64,000 nt of DNA, taken from contig NZ_JACHMF010000001.1 in the NCBI RefSeq assembly GCF_014204895.1, positions 6,262,001 through 6,326,000 on the forward strand, read 5' to 3'. The stretch comes from Paractinoplanes abujensis (GTDB lineage: Bacteria; Actinomycetota; Actinomycetes; Mycobacteriales; Micromonosporaceae). The notes under the pieces are model-generated. The model was not told where the DNA came from. It searched no databases and saw only the letters and a program-made list of their open reading frames with translations. Within the stretch, counting starts at the first letter, position 1; every line of letters starts with the position of its first letter. Shown here one piece after another: positions 33,393-42,146 of the stretch. The translations under genes and the position numbers were made by a program.

Positions 33393-33648
33393 CTCGCCCG
33401 GACCCAGGTTGATCTGCTCCGGGCGATGTCGTGTCGACGCACGGCGCAGCGAAGCACTCGGCGAAGGCGGCCGGGTCGGCACTCCATGCTGACTCGAGAC
33501 TCTGCAGCGCGGCCTGACCTGCGCATCAACCATCCCCGGACGCGAACCTGTCACGCAGGGGCGACGGACAGCGAACTCAAAGCGCACGCACAAGAACCGG
33601 ACCTACGGTGAATTTCCAGCGTGCGGCAACCCGACGAGGAGCGAAGCG

Positions 33649-34572
33649 ATGGCACAGGACACCGGACCGGTTTACCAGGGACGACTGCTCCCCCGGCCCG
33701 ACGAGGAGGTCGTCGACCAGGGGCTCGGGTTCGACCTGGGCACGCTGGCCAGCCGGCGGCACGTGCTGCGCGGGTTCGGGCTGGGCGCCGCGGTGCTCGG
33801 GCTGGCCGCCTGCGGCAGCAACTCCTCCAGCACGTCCTCGTCGCCGACCACAGCGGCGAGTTCGGCCGCGGCCACCGGCGAGATCCCGGACGAGACCGCC
33901 GGCCCCTACCCCGGCGACGGGTCGAACGGGCCCGACGTGCTCGAGGAGAGCGGCGTGGTCCGCAGCGACATCCGGTCGAGCTTCGGCACGGCGAGCGGAA
34001 CGGCCCAGGGCGTGCCCATGACCCTCGAGCTGACGATCCTCGACATGGCCGACGACGACGCACCGTTCAAGGACGTCGCCGTCTACGTCTGGCACTGCGA
34101 CCGCGAGGGCCGCTACTCGCTCTACAGCGAGGGTGTGACCGACCAGAACTACCTGCGCGGGGTCCAGATCGCCGACGACTCGGGCCGGGTGAAGTTCACC
34201 AGTATCTTCCCGGCCTGCTACTCGGGCCGGTGGCCGCACATCCACTTCGAGGTCTACCCCGGCCAGGCCGACATCACCGACTCGGCCAAGGCCATCGCCA
34301 CCTCGCAGGTCGCGCTGCCCAAGGATGTCTGCGACAAGGTCTACGCCACCACCGGCTACTCGTCCTCGGTGAGCAACCTGAGCCAGATCAGCCTGTCGTC
34401 CGACAACGTCTTCGGCGACGACGAGGCCGCCCTGCAGACGGGCGCGGTCTCGGGCGACGTCTCGGGCGGGTTCACCGTGACGCTGACCGTGAAGGTGGAC
34501 ACCTCGACCACGCCCAGCGGCGGTTCCCAGCCCGGCGGGGGCGGACCCGGCGGCGCCCCGCCGAGCCGCTGA
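33649..34572 (+). CDS. Intradiol dioxygenase-like lipoprotein
   Basis: A 307-residue exported protein. SRRHVLRGFGLGAAVLGLAAC (37-55) combines a twin-arginine-like signal with a lipobox, after an unusually long 35-residue N-terminus. The catalytic domain (about 80-230) has the non-haem iron ligands expected for intradiol ring-cleavage dioxygenases: Tyr156 (GRYSLY), Tyr191 (ACYSGR), His197 and His199 (PHIHFEVY). A Gly/Pro/Ser-rich tail ends the protein. Extracellular oxidation of aromatic or lignin-type compounds is plausible; the substrate is unknown. Confidence 0.87.
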   Translation: MAQDTGPVYQGRLLPRPDEEVVDQGLGFDLGTLASRRHVLRGFGLGAAVLGLAACGSNSSSTSSSPTTAASSAAATGEIPDETAGPYPGDGSNGPDVLEESGVVRSDIRSSFGTASGTAQGVPMTLELTILDMADDDAPFKDVAVYVWHCDREGRYSLYSEGVTDQNYLRGVQIADDSGRVKFTSIFPACYSGRWPHIHFEVYPGQADITDSAKAIATSQVALPKDVCDKVYATTGYSSSVSNLSQISLSSDNVFGDDEAALQTGAVSGDVSGGFTVTLTVKVDTSTTPSGGSQPGGGGPGGAPPSR

Positions 34573-34721
34573 GTTCCGTAACCAGTTTTACTTGCCTGTA
34601 ACACACGTATCGACAAGACTGACTTCGTCGGACGCACCCCGCCGCCGAATCCCCCACCGGATCACCTCGGCCGTTCCCCGGACCGATACCGGCGCGGCGG
34701 CGAGGGTGCGCTCCTGCTCTC

Positions 34722-35945
34722 TCAGCCGATCCGCAGGCTCAGCCACAGCGCCAGCACGCCCGCCACCAACGCGGGCGGCACGGTCAGCACACCGAGCTTG
34801 AGAAAGTCGCGCGGGTCGGGCGCCGCGTCGTGGGTGTGCAGGATCTGCCGCCACAGCAGCGTCGCCAGCGAGCCCACGTAGGTCAGGTTGGGCCCGACGT
34901 TGACCCCGATCAGCATGGCCAGCAACAGTCCCGGCTTGGCCTCGACCACGGGCAGCAGGGCCAGCGTGGCCGGGAGGTTGTTGAGCAGGTTGGCCAGCAG
35001 CGCGGCCAGGGCCGCGACGGCCAGCAGGCCGAGCAGGTCGGCGTGATCGGGCACGACGGCGCCGAGGAACCGCTCCAGGCCGTGCCGTTGCACCGCGAGC
35101 ACCACCACACCCAGGGCCAGCACGAAGGCGCAGAAAGGCAGGTTGGCCTCGCGGATCAGGGTGCGCGGGCCGACCCGGCGCGGCACGGCCAGCAGGACCG
35201 CGCCGGCCACGGCGACCCAGGCCGGGTGCACACCCAGCGGGTGCACGACCGCAAAGCCGATCAGGGTCACCGCGAGCACGATCAGCGCGTACCGCGGCGG
35301 CGGGCCGTTGCCGCCGTCAGGCCTCGGCTCCTCGCGCGCCACCAGGTCGGCGCGGAAGAAGCGGCGGAACACCAGGAACTCGACGACGATCACGGCCAGC
35401 CAGGGCAGCGTCATCAGCCCGGTGAAGCCGAGGAAGGTCAAGCCGCTGGCCGCGAAGGCGAGCAGGTTGGTCAGGTTCGACACGGGCAGCAGCAGCGACG
35501 CCGAGTTGGCCAGGTGGGCCGAGGCGTACGCGTGCGGACGGGCGCGGGCGCCGACGCGAGCCGCCGTGGCCAGCACGACCGGGGTCAGCAGCACCACCGT
35601 AGCGTCCAGGCTGAGGAACGCGGTGGTCAGGGCGGCCGTGACGAAGACCGCGGCCAGCAACCGCGGCGGGTCGCCCCGGCTGATCCGGGCCGCGACCCGT
35701 CCGGCGTACCGGAAGACGCCGTGCTCACCGGCCAGATGCGCGAGCACGAGCACGGCCGCGAGGAAGCCGACCGTCGGGCCCAGCTCGCGGAACTCGGCCA
35801 CCGCGTCGTCCCACGACACCAGGCCGAACGCGATCGCGAGGGCGGCGGCGGGCACGGCGGCGACCGCCTCCGGCAGGCCGCGCGGGCGCACGACGGCGAA
35901 GACCAGCACTGTGGCCAGCAAAGACGCCGCGATGATCAGTGACAC
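34722..35945 (-). CDS. ArsB/SLC13-type ion transporter
   Basis: A 407-residue membrane protein with about 11 hydrophobic segments, of the arsenical-pump/citrate-transporter (ion transporter) superfamily. Recognisable parts are FLSLDATVVLLTPVVLATA and NSASLLLPVSNLTNLLAF in the first half and NLLNNLPATLALLP and GVNVGPNLTYVGSLATLLW in the second. These are the two inverted SNxTN-like repeats. The start is GTG. It begins 9 nt after the STAS gene and may share its transcript. Arsenite, dicarboxylate or sulfate are possible substrates; no ars genes are near. Confidence 0.82.
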   Translation of the reverse strand: MSLIIAASLLATVLVFAVVRPRGLPEAVAAVPAAALAIAFGLVSWDDAVAEFRELGPTVGFLAAVLVLAHLAGEHGVFRYAGRVAARISRGDPPRLLAAVFVTAALTTAFLSLDATVVLLTPVVLATAARVGARARPHAYASAHLANSASLLLPVSNLTNLLAFAASGLTFLGFTGLMTLPWLAVIVVEFLVFRRFFRADLVAREEPRPDGGNGPPPRYALIVLAVTLIGFAVVHPLGVHPAWVAVAGAVLLAVPRRVGPRTLIREANLPFCAFVLALGVVVLAVQRHGLERFLGAVVPDHADLLGLLAVAALAALLANLLNNLPATLALLPVVEAKPGLLLAMLIGVNVGPNLTYVGSLATLLWRQILHTHDAAPDPRDFLKLGVLTVPPALVAGVLALWLSLRIG

Positions 35946-35954
35946 CGCCGCAGG

Positions 35955-36290
35955 TTACGAGTCGGGCGTCTCCAGCGCACTGTCGAAAACGGCCTGGGAG
36001 CCTGAGACGGTGAGCACACGGGCCACCGAGCCCGTCGCGCCGACCACCCGGAAGGTCGCGTTGCCCGCGACGGCCGCGTTGAAGCCGTCGATCAGCGCAC
36101 CGAGCGCCTCGGAGTCGATGAACGTGACGCGGGCGAGGTCGACCGTCACGTCTTCGTGCTCGGTCAGCGCGTCGATGATCGCGGTGCGCAGCTCGTCACG
36201 CGCATTGATGTCCAGCTCGCCGCTGGGGCGCAGGACGGTCGCGGGTCGGTCGGCCGCACGCTCCTGGCCGATCTGGTAGTAATCCGCCAC
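35955..36290 (-). CDS. STAS-domain anti-sigma factor antagonist
   Basis: A 111-residue protein that is nearly all STAS domain (RsbV/SpoIIAA fold): TVLRPSGELDINARDELRTAI and VTVDLARVTFIDSEALGALIDGF. The Ser in FIDSEALG is the position phosphorylated by the partner kinase. GTG 36290 is the only sensible start. It follows the HATPase gene by 29 nt and lies near a divergent SigF-type sigma gene, completing a partner-switching module: unphosphorylated STAS protein binds the anti-sigma factor and releases sigma. Confidence 0.9.
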   Translation of the reverse strand: MADYYQIGQERAADRPATVLRPSGELDINARDELRTAIIDALTEHEDVTVDLARVTFIDSEALGALIDGFNAAVAGNATFRVVGATGSVARVLTVSGSQAVFDSALETPDS

Positions 36291-36319
36291 GGGCGCATTT
36301 CTACCAGGACTACCGGGAT

Positions 36320-36742
36320 TCAGCTCGGGAAGCTCGCCCAGACGTGCTTCGTGAGATCGGTTCGATACCAGCCGACGTCGATGGCGAAAGTCTTCGTGAG
36401 CTGCAGTCCGAGCCCACCGGCACCGAGCGGCCGGTCGGCCGCTATCTCTGGGAGCGTTCCCAGATCGTGATCGGCGACATCGAGGATGAGTCGCTCGTCG
36501 TGCCGCAGCAGCACCACCTCGGTGGGCGGCAGACCGTGCCGCAGGGCGTTGGTGGCCAGCTCGGTCGCGACCACCGCCATCCTGTCGAACAGGTCGTCGG
36601 TCTCGTCGGTGTGGTGCTTGATGGCCTCGCGCAGCGCAGCCCGTAAATCGCGGAGCTCGCCGAACGAGTCGAGCTTCCAGCGGCGCAGCTCGGCCGCCTC
36701 CGGATGGGGAGCCAGAGGGCGCAACGCGGACATGTCTTCCAT
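36320..36742 (-). CDS. RsbW-like anti-sigma factor / serine kinase
   Basis: A 140-residue GHKL ATPase-fold protein. The N box is VVATELATNALRHG (conserved Glu and Asn), the G1 box LDVADHDLGT, and the G2-like part GAGGLGLQLTKTFA. It is expected to bind the SigF-type factor and phosphorylate the STAS protein. ATG 36742 has AAGGAAAG upstream. Divergent from the sigma gene rather than co-transcribed with it, which is less common than the rsbV-rsbW-sigB order. Confidence 0.88.
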   Translation of the reverse strand: MEDMSALRPLAPHPEAAELRRWKLDSFGELRDLRAALREAIKHHTDETDDLFDRMAVVATELATNALRHGLPPTEVVLLRHDERLILDVADHDLGTLPEIAADRPLGAGGLGLQLTKTFAIDVGWYRTDLTKHVWASFPS

Positions 36743-37070
36743 CTTTCCTTGCCGTCTTGGTTTGACACTGGCCCGTGCGGGTCACCAGAGAGACCGGACG
36801 GCTTAATCCTTCCCGACCGCACATCGACCGCCGTGAGCCCCGGAGCAAGATCCTCTCCGTATATTTGCTATCACGCAAAGTAACTCATACTTTCGGCTAG
36901 TCTTTCCTGGCCTTGTCGGCTAGGTTGGTCATAACCGAACGGCCAAGTGTGTGCGGCTGACGGAGATCGCATCGATCACTGTCAGCCTGCAGATAGGGAC
37001 ACCCGACCGACCGGGTCCAGCAACACAGGGACCGGGCTCTCCGGAACAGGTGCCAGGGAGGACCACTGAC
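36743..37070. other. Regulatory gap before the sigma gene
   Basis: 328 nt between divergent genes, noticeably more AT-rich near 36855-36935 than the surrounding DNA. It holds one weak stress-sigma promoter candidate and no convincing gene. Confidence 0.5.
36760..36784 (+). promoter_or_regulatory. Weak SigB/SigF-type promoter candidate
   Basis: GTTT, 15 nt, then GGGTCA. The stress-sigma consensus is GTTT-N14/16-GGGTAT, so the -35 is perfect and the -10 differs at two positions. It would give a leader of over 280 nt; weak, but suggestive of autoregulation. Confidence 0.25.
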
Positions 37071-37886
37071 ATGACCGTCACCGAGACCACCAGCACGACG
37101 CCGGCCGAGACGCTTCCGGCCGCGGCCACCGCGCCCGTCGACAGCGCCGCCGAGCTGCTGAACGCGATGGCCGCGATGCCGGCCGGCCACCCGTCCCGCG
37201 CCTCACTGCGCGACCGGGCGATCGAGGCCTGGCTGCCGCTCGCGCGTCACCTCGCCCACCGCTACTCGGGCCGCGGCGAGCCCACCGACGACCTCGTGCA
37301 GACCGCCACCGTGGGCTTGATCAAGGCGGTCGACAAGTTCGACCCCGAGCGCGGCGTCGACTTCGCCGGCTACGCCATCCCCACCATCATCGGCGAGATC
37401 AAGCGCCACTTCCGCGACCGCACGTGGTCGGTGCGGGTGCCGCGGCGCCTGCAGGAACTGCGCCTCGCGATCACCGAGGCCAACAGCACGCTGACCCACT
37501 CGCTCGGCCGCTCGCCGACAGTGGCCGACGTCGCCGCCCACCTGGGCGTCACCGAGGAAGACGTGCTGGAAGGCCTGGAAGGTGCGCGGGCCTACAACGC
37601 CACGTCGCTCTCCACCCCGATCAGCGCCGACGGCACCACCGAGCTGGGCGACACCCTCGGCGGTGAGGACTCCGAGTTCGAGCTGGCCGAGACCCGCGTG
37701 GCCCTCGGCCCCGCGCTGGCCACGCTCGACGAGCGCGAGCAGAAGATCCTGACGCTGCGCTTCTACGGCAACCTGACCCAGTCGCAGATCGCCGACCAGA
37801 TCGGCATCTCCCAGATGCACGTCTCGCGCCTGCTCACCAAGGCCCTGACCAAGCTGCGCGGCCAGCTGGCCAGCGACACCCTGTAA
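37071..37886 (+). CDS. SigB/SigF/SigG-type RNA polymerase sigma factor
   Basis: A 271-residue sigma-70 factor of the SigF class. Region 2 has LVQTATVGLIKAVDKFDPERGVDFAGYAIPTIIGEIKRHFRD, shown here by position only: it spans residues about 78-120. Region 3 begins at SLGRSPTVADVAAHLG and region 4 is TLRFYGNLTQSQIADQIGIS. The first 35 residues are Thr/Ala-rich and disordered. GGGAGG precedes ATG 37071. Activity is probably held in check by the RsbW-like protein encoded divergently. A stress, stationary-phase or sporulation role is usual for this class. Confidence 0.92.
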   Translation: MTVTETTSTTPAETLPAAATAPVDSAAELLNAMAAMPAGHPSRASLRDRAIEAWLPLARHLAHRYSGRGEPTDDLVQTATVGLIKAVDKFDPERGVDFAGYAIPTIIGEIKRHFRDRTWSVRVPRRLQELRLAITEANSTLTHSLGRSPTVADVAAHLGVTEEDVLEGLEGARAYNATSLSTPISADGTTELGDTLGGEDSEFELAETRVALGPALATLDEREQKILTLRFYGNLTQSQIADQIGISQMHVSRLLTKALTKLRGQLASDTL

Positions 37887-37900
37887 GCCCCACAGTCGTT

Positions 37901-37929
37901 CGTGGCCGGCCCGGTTCGGGCCGGCCACG
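37901..37929 (+). terminator. Sigma gene terminator
   Basis: CGTGGCCGGCCC / GGGCCGGCCACG, a 12-bp perfect stem with a 5-nt loop, 15 nt past the stop codon. Confidence 0.85.
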
Positions 37930-38159
37930 AGTGCTTTCGAACCGGTCCGAGTCAGCGCCATGCTTTTCGATGACCTCCCGCAGCGCACCCAGGAGGGTGT
38001 CCAGTCCCGATCGCCGGATTCCCGCCTTCAGAAGGCTGCGAATCACCCAGGACCTGACGCGGGCACGGTCTTCAGCCGAAGGTGACTGCCTTCTTCCGCA
38101 GGTTCGGAGTCATCTGGTGATCAAGACGCTGACCGCCTCGTCAGCCTGCAGCAATCCAC

Positions 38160-39761
38160 TCAGGCGAGGGGCTTGATGCCGGCGTAGCCGGTGGCGAGGC
38201 GGAACGGGGCCCGCAGGGTGGAGCCGGTGCCACCCAGCAGCACCAGGGCGCCTGTTGACTTTTCGACGGCGGCCAGGTCGGGGTAGCCGTCGCGGTCGAA
38301 GTCGCCCACGCTGATCAGGTCGCGCAGGTCGGTGCCGGTGACGCCCAGGGCCAGGCGTTTGCCCGTGAAGCCACCCTTGCGGCCCGTCCACAGGTAGAGC
38401 CGGCCGTCGGTGGTCAGGCGGGCGGCCAGGTCGGGGAGGCCGTCGCGGTTGAAGTCGCCCGCGCCGGCCAGCTCGGTCTTGTCGCCCCAGCCGGCGCCGA
38501 CCAGGCGGGCGTTGGCCAGCTTGGTGCCGGGCCGCCCGGCGTACAGGTAGAGCAGGTTGCCCGGGGAGACCGCGAGCAGGTCGGGGTAACCGTCGCCGGT
38601 GAGGTCGCCGATCGCGGTGATCTCGCGCATCTTCTGCCAGCCCGCGCCGACCTTTTTGCGCGGGCCCAGACCGGTGGCCGTACCCGGGTGGAACCACACG
38701 TCACCGTTGGTCTGGCGGGCGATCACGTCTTCGCGGCCGTCCCGGTTGAGGTCGCCGATGCGCACGATCGCGTTCATCGCGCCGAAGCCGGCGCCCAGTG
38801 TGCGCCGCTGGTTGGTGTCGACCAGCGAGCCGTTGCCGGGGAAAGCCGACAGGTAGCCCGTCGCCGACCGGCCCAGCACGTCGGACCAGCCGTTGCCGGT
38901 GACGTCGCCCGATTTTGTCCGGGGCAGCGGCGCGAAGTCGACGTAGTCGTTGTCGATGTTGATCGTGACGCCGCCGTACGTCTCCTTGTGGCCGCCGCGG
39001 TACTGCTTCATCCGCCGCTTGCCGGGCCAGGCCGTGGCCGGGATGAGCGGGTCGGTGAGAGTGACCTTCTGGTCCCAGCGGGCGAAGTCCACATAGTCGG
39101 GCCGGGTGTAGCCGGGTTTGGCGTAGCTGGCCACCTGGTCGGCGACGCCCGACGCGACGCTGGAGTAGAAGCCGGAGAAGTAGCCGTTGTCGTGGAGCCG
39201 GGCCGTCCAGCCGTTCATGAACGCGAGCACGCCCTGGCGGCAGGCGGCGTCGTCCATCCGGTACGACTCCATGTCGTAGATGAGCACGCTCTCGCGGGCC
39301 AGCCCGAGCGCCTGGGCCTGGGCCGCGGCGTCCGACGCGGCGACCCGGCCCTGGGTGCCGGCGGTCGCGTTGTCGATCAGCTTGCGTCCGCCGCCGATGG
39401 TCGTGCAGGTGGCTTGCGGTCCCACGTAGAGCGGCAGCAGCTTCCAGCCGGCCTGCACCTGCTCCTTGACCCAGGCCGCGGTGAGTTGCGGCTGGGCACA
39501 GCCCCGGTTGACGCCACCGATGTAGATGCCGATCGCCTTGTACGGCGATTTGGCCTTCCACGCCTTCATCGAGGCGCTCGGCGGGGCCGTGCAGGCGTCG
39601 AACGCCTCACCGGTGAAGCTGCCCGGCTGGACGGTCGAGAAGGTCGCGGCGTCGGCCCGGGTCAGCGCGAACGACGACATCCCGGCCACGACGGCGGCGA
39701 CGAGCGCGCCGATCGCGATCTTGCGAGGGGAGAGGCGCGGACGCGCGGGCAGTCGAGACAT
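38160..39761 (-). CDS. Exported DUF1906 (GH25-like) protein with FG-GAP repeats
   Basis: A 533-residue secreted protein. The N-terminal signal segment (IAIGALVAAVVAGMSSFAL) ends near residue 38. Residues about 45-280 are a DUF1906/Rv2525c-like TIM barrel related to GH25 lysozymes (AIGIYIGGVNRGC; SVLIYDMESYRMDD; GFYSS; DYVDFARWDQ). From about 285 to the end there are five or six FG-GAP/VCBS repeats (GDLNRDGREDVIAR; GDLTGDGYPDLLAV; GDFDRDGYPDLAAV) that bind calcium in a propeller. Probably a cell-wall or surface-acting hydrolase; the catalytic acid was not proven. Confidence 0.87.
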   Translation of the reverse strand: MSRLPARPRLSPRKIAIGALVAAVVAGMSSFALTRADAATFSTVQPGSFTGEAFDACTAPPSASMKAWKAKSPYKAIGIYIGGVNRGCAQPQLTAAWVKEQVQAGWKLLPLYVGPQATCTTIGGGRKLIDNATAGTQGRVAASDAAAQAQALGLARESVLIYDMESYRMDDAACRQGVLAFMNGWTARLHDNGYFSGFYSSVASGVADQVASYAKPGYTRPDYVDFARWDQKVTLTDPLIPATAWPGKRRMKQYRGGHKETYGGVTINIDNDYVDFAPLPRTKSGDVTGNGWSDVLGRSATGYLSAFPGNGSLVDTNQRRTLGAGFGAMNAIVRIGDLNRDGREDVIARQTNGDVWFHPGTATGLGPRKKVGAGWQKMREITAIGDLTGDGYPDLLAVSPGNLLYLYAGRPGTKLANARLVGAGWGDKTELAGAGDFNRDGLPDLAARLTTDGRLYLWTGRKGGFTGKRLALGVTGTDLRDLISVGDFDRDGYPDLAAVEKSTGALVLLGGTGSTLRAPFRLATGYAGIKPLA

Positions 39762-39784
39762 GACGGCCCAGCAAAGCAACCCGC

Positions 39785-40972
39785 TTACTGGACCGCCACC
39801 ACCGAACGGACTTTCTGTCGTGCCCGGCCGGTCAGCACCAGTGCCGCCGCCAGGCCCAGCGCGCCCAGTTCCATCGCCGCCCCGACCAGCGGTGTCGAGT
39901 CGTATCCCCAGCCCACGGCGATGGCCCGGCCGCCCAGGTAGGCCCCGGCCGCGTTGCCCAGGTTGAAGGCCGAGACCGCCGCCGACGACACGATCAGGTT
40001 CTGTCCGTCGTCGTCGGCCGCCGTGATCACCCGGGTCGTCAGCCCGGGGACGGTGGCGTAGGCGACCACGCCCAGCGCGAACAGCGTTACCGCGGCCGGC
40101 ACCCGCGAGTGGGCCGTCCACGCGAACACGACCAGCACGATCAGCATGGCCACGGACGCGCCGACGATCGTCCCCATCAGACGGTGGTCGGCCGCGCGGG
40201 CCCCGATCACGTTGCCCAGCACCAGCCCGAGCCCGAACAGCACGAGCAGCCAGGGCAGTGCGCCCGAGCCGAACCCGGCCACGGTGGTCATCAGCGGGGC
40301 CACGTACGTGAAGGGTGCGTAGACGGCCCCGAAGGCGAGCGCGGTCATGCCCAGCGCCAGCCAGACCGACACGTTGCGGAACGCACCCCACTGCGCCCGG
40401 GCGCCCGCCGCGCCCCCGCCGGCCGGCACGAAGGCCCAGGTGGACAGCGCGGCCACCCACCCCAGCAGGGCCATCGCCCAGAAGGTGGCGCGCCACCCGA
40501 ACTGCTGGCCGAGCAGCGTGCCCAGCGGCACCCCGGCCACGCTGGCCAGCGTGATGCCGCTCAGCATGGCGGCGATCGCGCTGCTGCGCCGTTCGGGACG
40601 CACGAGGTCACCGGCCACGATCGTGGCGATGCCGATGAACGAGCCGTGGCAGAGCGCGGCCACGATCCGTCCCGCCATCATCAGTCCGTACGCGGGGGCG
40701 ACGGCCGAGATCAGGTTGCCCGCGACGAAGAATCCGAGCAGGGCGATCAGCACCGGTTTGCGCGGCCGCCGGGCGACCAGGGCGGTGAGCAGGGGGCCGC
40801 CGATCACCACGCTCAGGGCGTACGCGGAGATCAGGAGGCCCGCGGCCGGGATCGTAACGGCGAAGTCGGCGGCGATGTCGGGCAGCAGACCGGTGATGAC
40901 GAATTCGGTCATGCCCAGCGCGAACGTGCCGACGGCCAGGGCCGCGAGCGCGAGACCTGACCGCGACGCCAT
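39785..40972 (-). CDS. MFS transporter, AraJ/DHA1-like
   Basis: A 395-residue, 12-helix major facilitator protein. The N-terminal helix GMTEFVITGLLPDIAADF is typical of AraJ/YdhP-type sugar or drug exporters, and loop 2-3 carries ARRPRKPVLI. The start is ATG at 40972; longer frames lack membrane character. It ends 23 nt before the DUF1906 gene, which may share its transcript. Substrate unknown. Confidence 0.88.
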   Translation of the reverse strand: MASRSGLALAALAVGTFALGMTEFVITGLLPDIAADFAVTIPAAGLLISAYALSVVIGGPLLTALVARRPRKPVLIALLGFFVAGNLISAVAPAYGLMMAGRIVAALCHGSFIGIATIVAGDLVRPERRSSAIAAMLSGITLASVAGVPLGTLLGQQFGWRATFWAMALLGWVAALSTWAFVPAGGGAAGARAQWGAFRNVSVWLALGMTALAFGAVYAPFTYVAPLMTTVAGFGSGALPWLLVLFGLGLVLGNVIGARAADHRLMGTIVGASVAMLIVLVVFAWTAHSRVPAAVTLFALGVVAYATVPGLTTRVITAADDDGQNLIVSSAAVSAFNLGNAAGAYLGGRAIAVGWGYDSTPLVGAAMELGALGLAAALVLTGRARQKVRSVVAVQ

Positions 40973-41041
40973 CCGATCACTCTCACAGTGACGGACGTCT
41001 TTTTCAACACCCTGAACAAAGGGCCGCCTACAGTACGAGAG

Positions 41042-41392
41042 GTGCGTCCCGCATTCGTCCTGCACGACCACCGCAAGCCCCGGCCTCATTTCGACCTGCG
41101 GCTGGAGGAGGACGGCGTGCTGCGCTCGTGGGCCGTGCCGCGCGGGCTGCCCACGGAATCGGGAAAGAACCGGCTCGCGGTGGCCGTGCCCGACCACGAT
41201 CTCGATCACCTCACCTACACCGACTCGGACAAATCGATCGCGGACATCGGCTGGTGGGAGCAAGAGGACCGCAACGACAAGCGGTTCGTCTTCACCCTGC
41301 ACGGCCGGGACGGGTCACACCGGTACGCGCTGATTCACACCGACGGGGTCAATTGGCTGCTCCTCCGCACAAAGGACCAGCCGCAGCAGTGA
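41042..41392 (+). CDS. Stand-alone LigD-type 3'-phosphoesterase
   Basis: A 116-residue protein equivalent to the PE domain of bacterial DNA ligase D, which trims 3'-phosphate or 3'-ribonucleotide ends for non-homologous end joining. HDHRKPRPHFDLRLEEDGVL carries the metal-binding His and Asp residues, then SWAVPRGLP and the second conserved block RFVFTLHGRDG. No polymerase or ligase domain is attached and no ku gene is near. GTG 41042 with TACAGT 8 nt upstream suggests a leaderless start; GTG 40988 is the alternative. Confidence 0.83.
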   Translation: MRPAFVLHDHRKPRPHFDLRLEEDGVLRSWAVPRGLPTESGKNRLAVAVPDHDLDHLTYTDSDKSIADIGWWEQEDRNDKRFVFTLHGRDGSHRYALIHTDGVNWLLLRTKDQPQQ

Positions 41393-41434
41393 CTCCCAGG
41401 TTTGATCCAGCCCGGCCCGGCTACGGTTGAGCCG

Positions 41435-42094
41435 ATGCCACCTCAAGCCGATCTGCCCGGACTCCTGGACGGAGTCGCCCCGATCCTCGATCGTTGGGGC
41501 TATCTCGCCATCGCCGGAATCATCGGTGTCGAGAGCTTCGGCGTGCCCGCGCCGGGCCAGACGATCATGGTGGCCGCGTCGATCTACGCCGGCGCGGGCC
41601 GGATGAACATCGTCGCCGTCGCCGCCATCTCGTTCGTGGCCGCGGTGCTCGGCGACAACATCGGCTACTGGATCGGGGTGCGCGGCGGCCGCAAGCTCGC
41701 GCTGCGCTGGGGCCGCTACGTCTTCCTGACCCCCGAACGGCTGGCCCGCGCCGAGGGCTTCTTCGCCCGCCGTGGCGGCCGGGTTGTGCTCGTGGCCCGT
41801 TTCATCGACGGGCTGCGCCAGCTCAACGGCGTGATCGCCGGCATCACGGCGATGCCGTGGCGCACGTTTCTGCTCTACAACACCATCGGCGCCGCCCTGT
41901 GGGTGGGCGTCTGGACCACCGTCGCCTATCTCTTCGGCACCCACCTCGTCACGATCCTGGAGCACGCCCACCGCTACATGTGGGTCGTGATCCCGCTGGT
42001 CGTGCTGGCCGTGGGGACGTACATCACGCTGCACGTGCGGCACATCCGCCGCCGGCGGGCCCGCAAGGAACTGGCGGAGGACACCACCTCCTGA
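41435..42094 (+). CDS. DedA-family membrane protein
   Basis: A 219-residue polytopic protein of the DedA (SNARE-associated) family, now linked to undecaprenyl-phosphate and lipid scrambling. Conserved parts are GVESFGVPAPGQTIM, ISFVAAVLGDNIGYWIGVRGG, the motif FFARRGGRVVLVARFIDGLRQLNGVIAGI and GAALWVGVW. ATG 41435 lies 8 nt after a TACGGT box, so the mRNA may be leaderless. The C-terminus is very basic. Confidence 0.9.
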   Translation: MPPQADLPGLLDGVAPILDRWGYLAIAGIIGVESFGVPAPGQTIMVAASIYAGAGRMNIVAVAAISFVAAVLGDNIGYWIGVRGGRKLALRWGRYVFLTPERLARAEGFFARRGGRVVLVARFIDGLRQLNGVIAGITAMPWRTFLLYNTIGAALWVGVWTTVAYLFGTHLVTILEHAHRYMWVVIPLVVLAVGTYITLHVRHIRRRRARKELAEDTTS

Positions 42095-42146
42095 CGATTG
42101 CGCGGGCCGAGCCCGGGTAGGGCGAAGGTAAGGAAAGGAGACTCCC

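Larger units (their letters stand above)
33199..33648. other. Gene-free stretch
   Basis: 450 nt between two plus-strand genes. No believable reading frame. It contains the two DnaA-box-like 9-mers listed separately and a few weak GC-rich inverted repeats after the antiporter stop. Confidence 0.6.

Noticed and set aside
33195..33593. 132-residue minus-strand open frame in the gene-free gap
   Set aside because: Composition is random (Arg/Pro/Ser), no ribosome site, and it covers the DnaA-like boxes; not credible as a gene.
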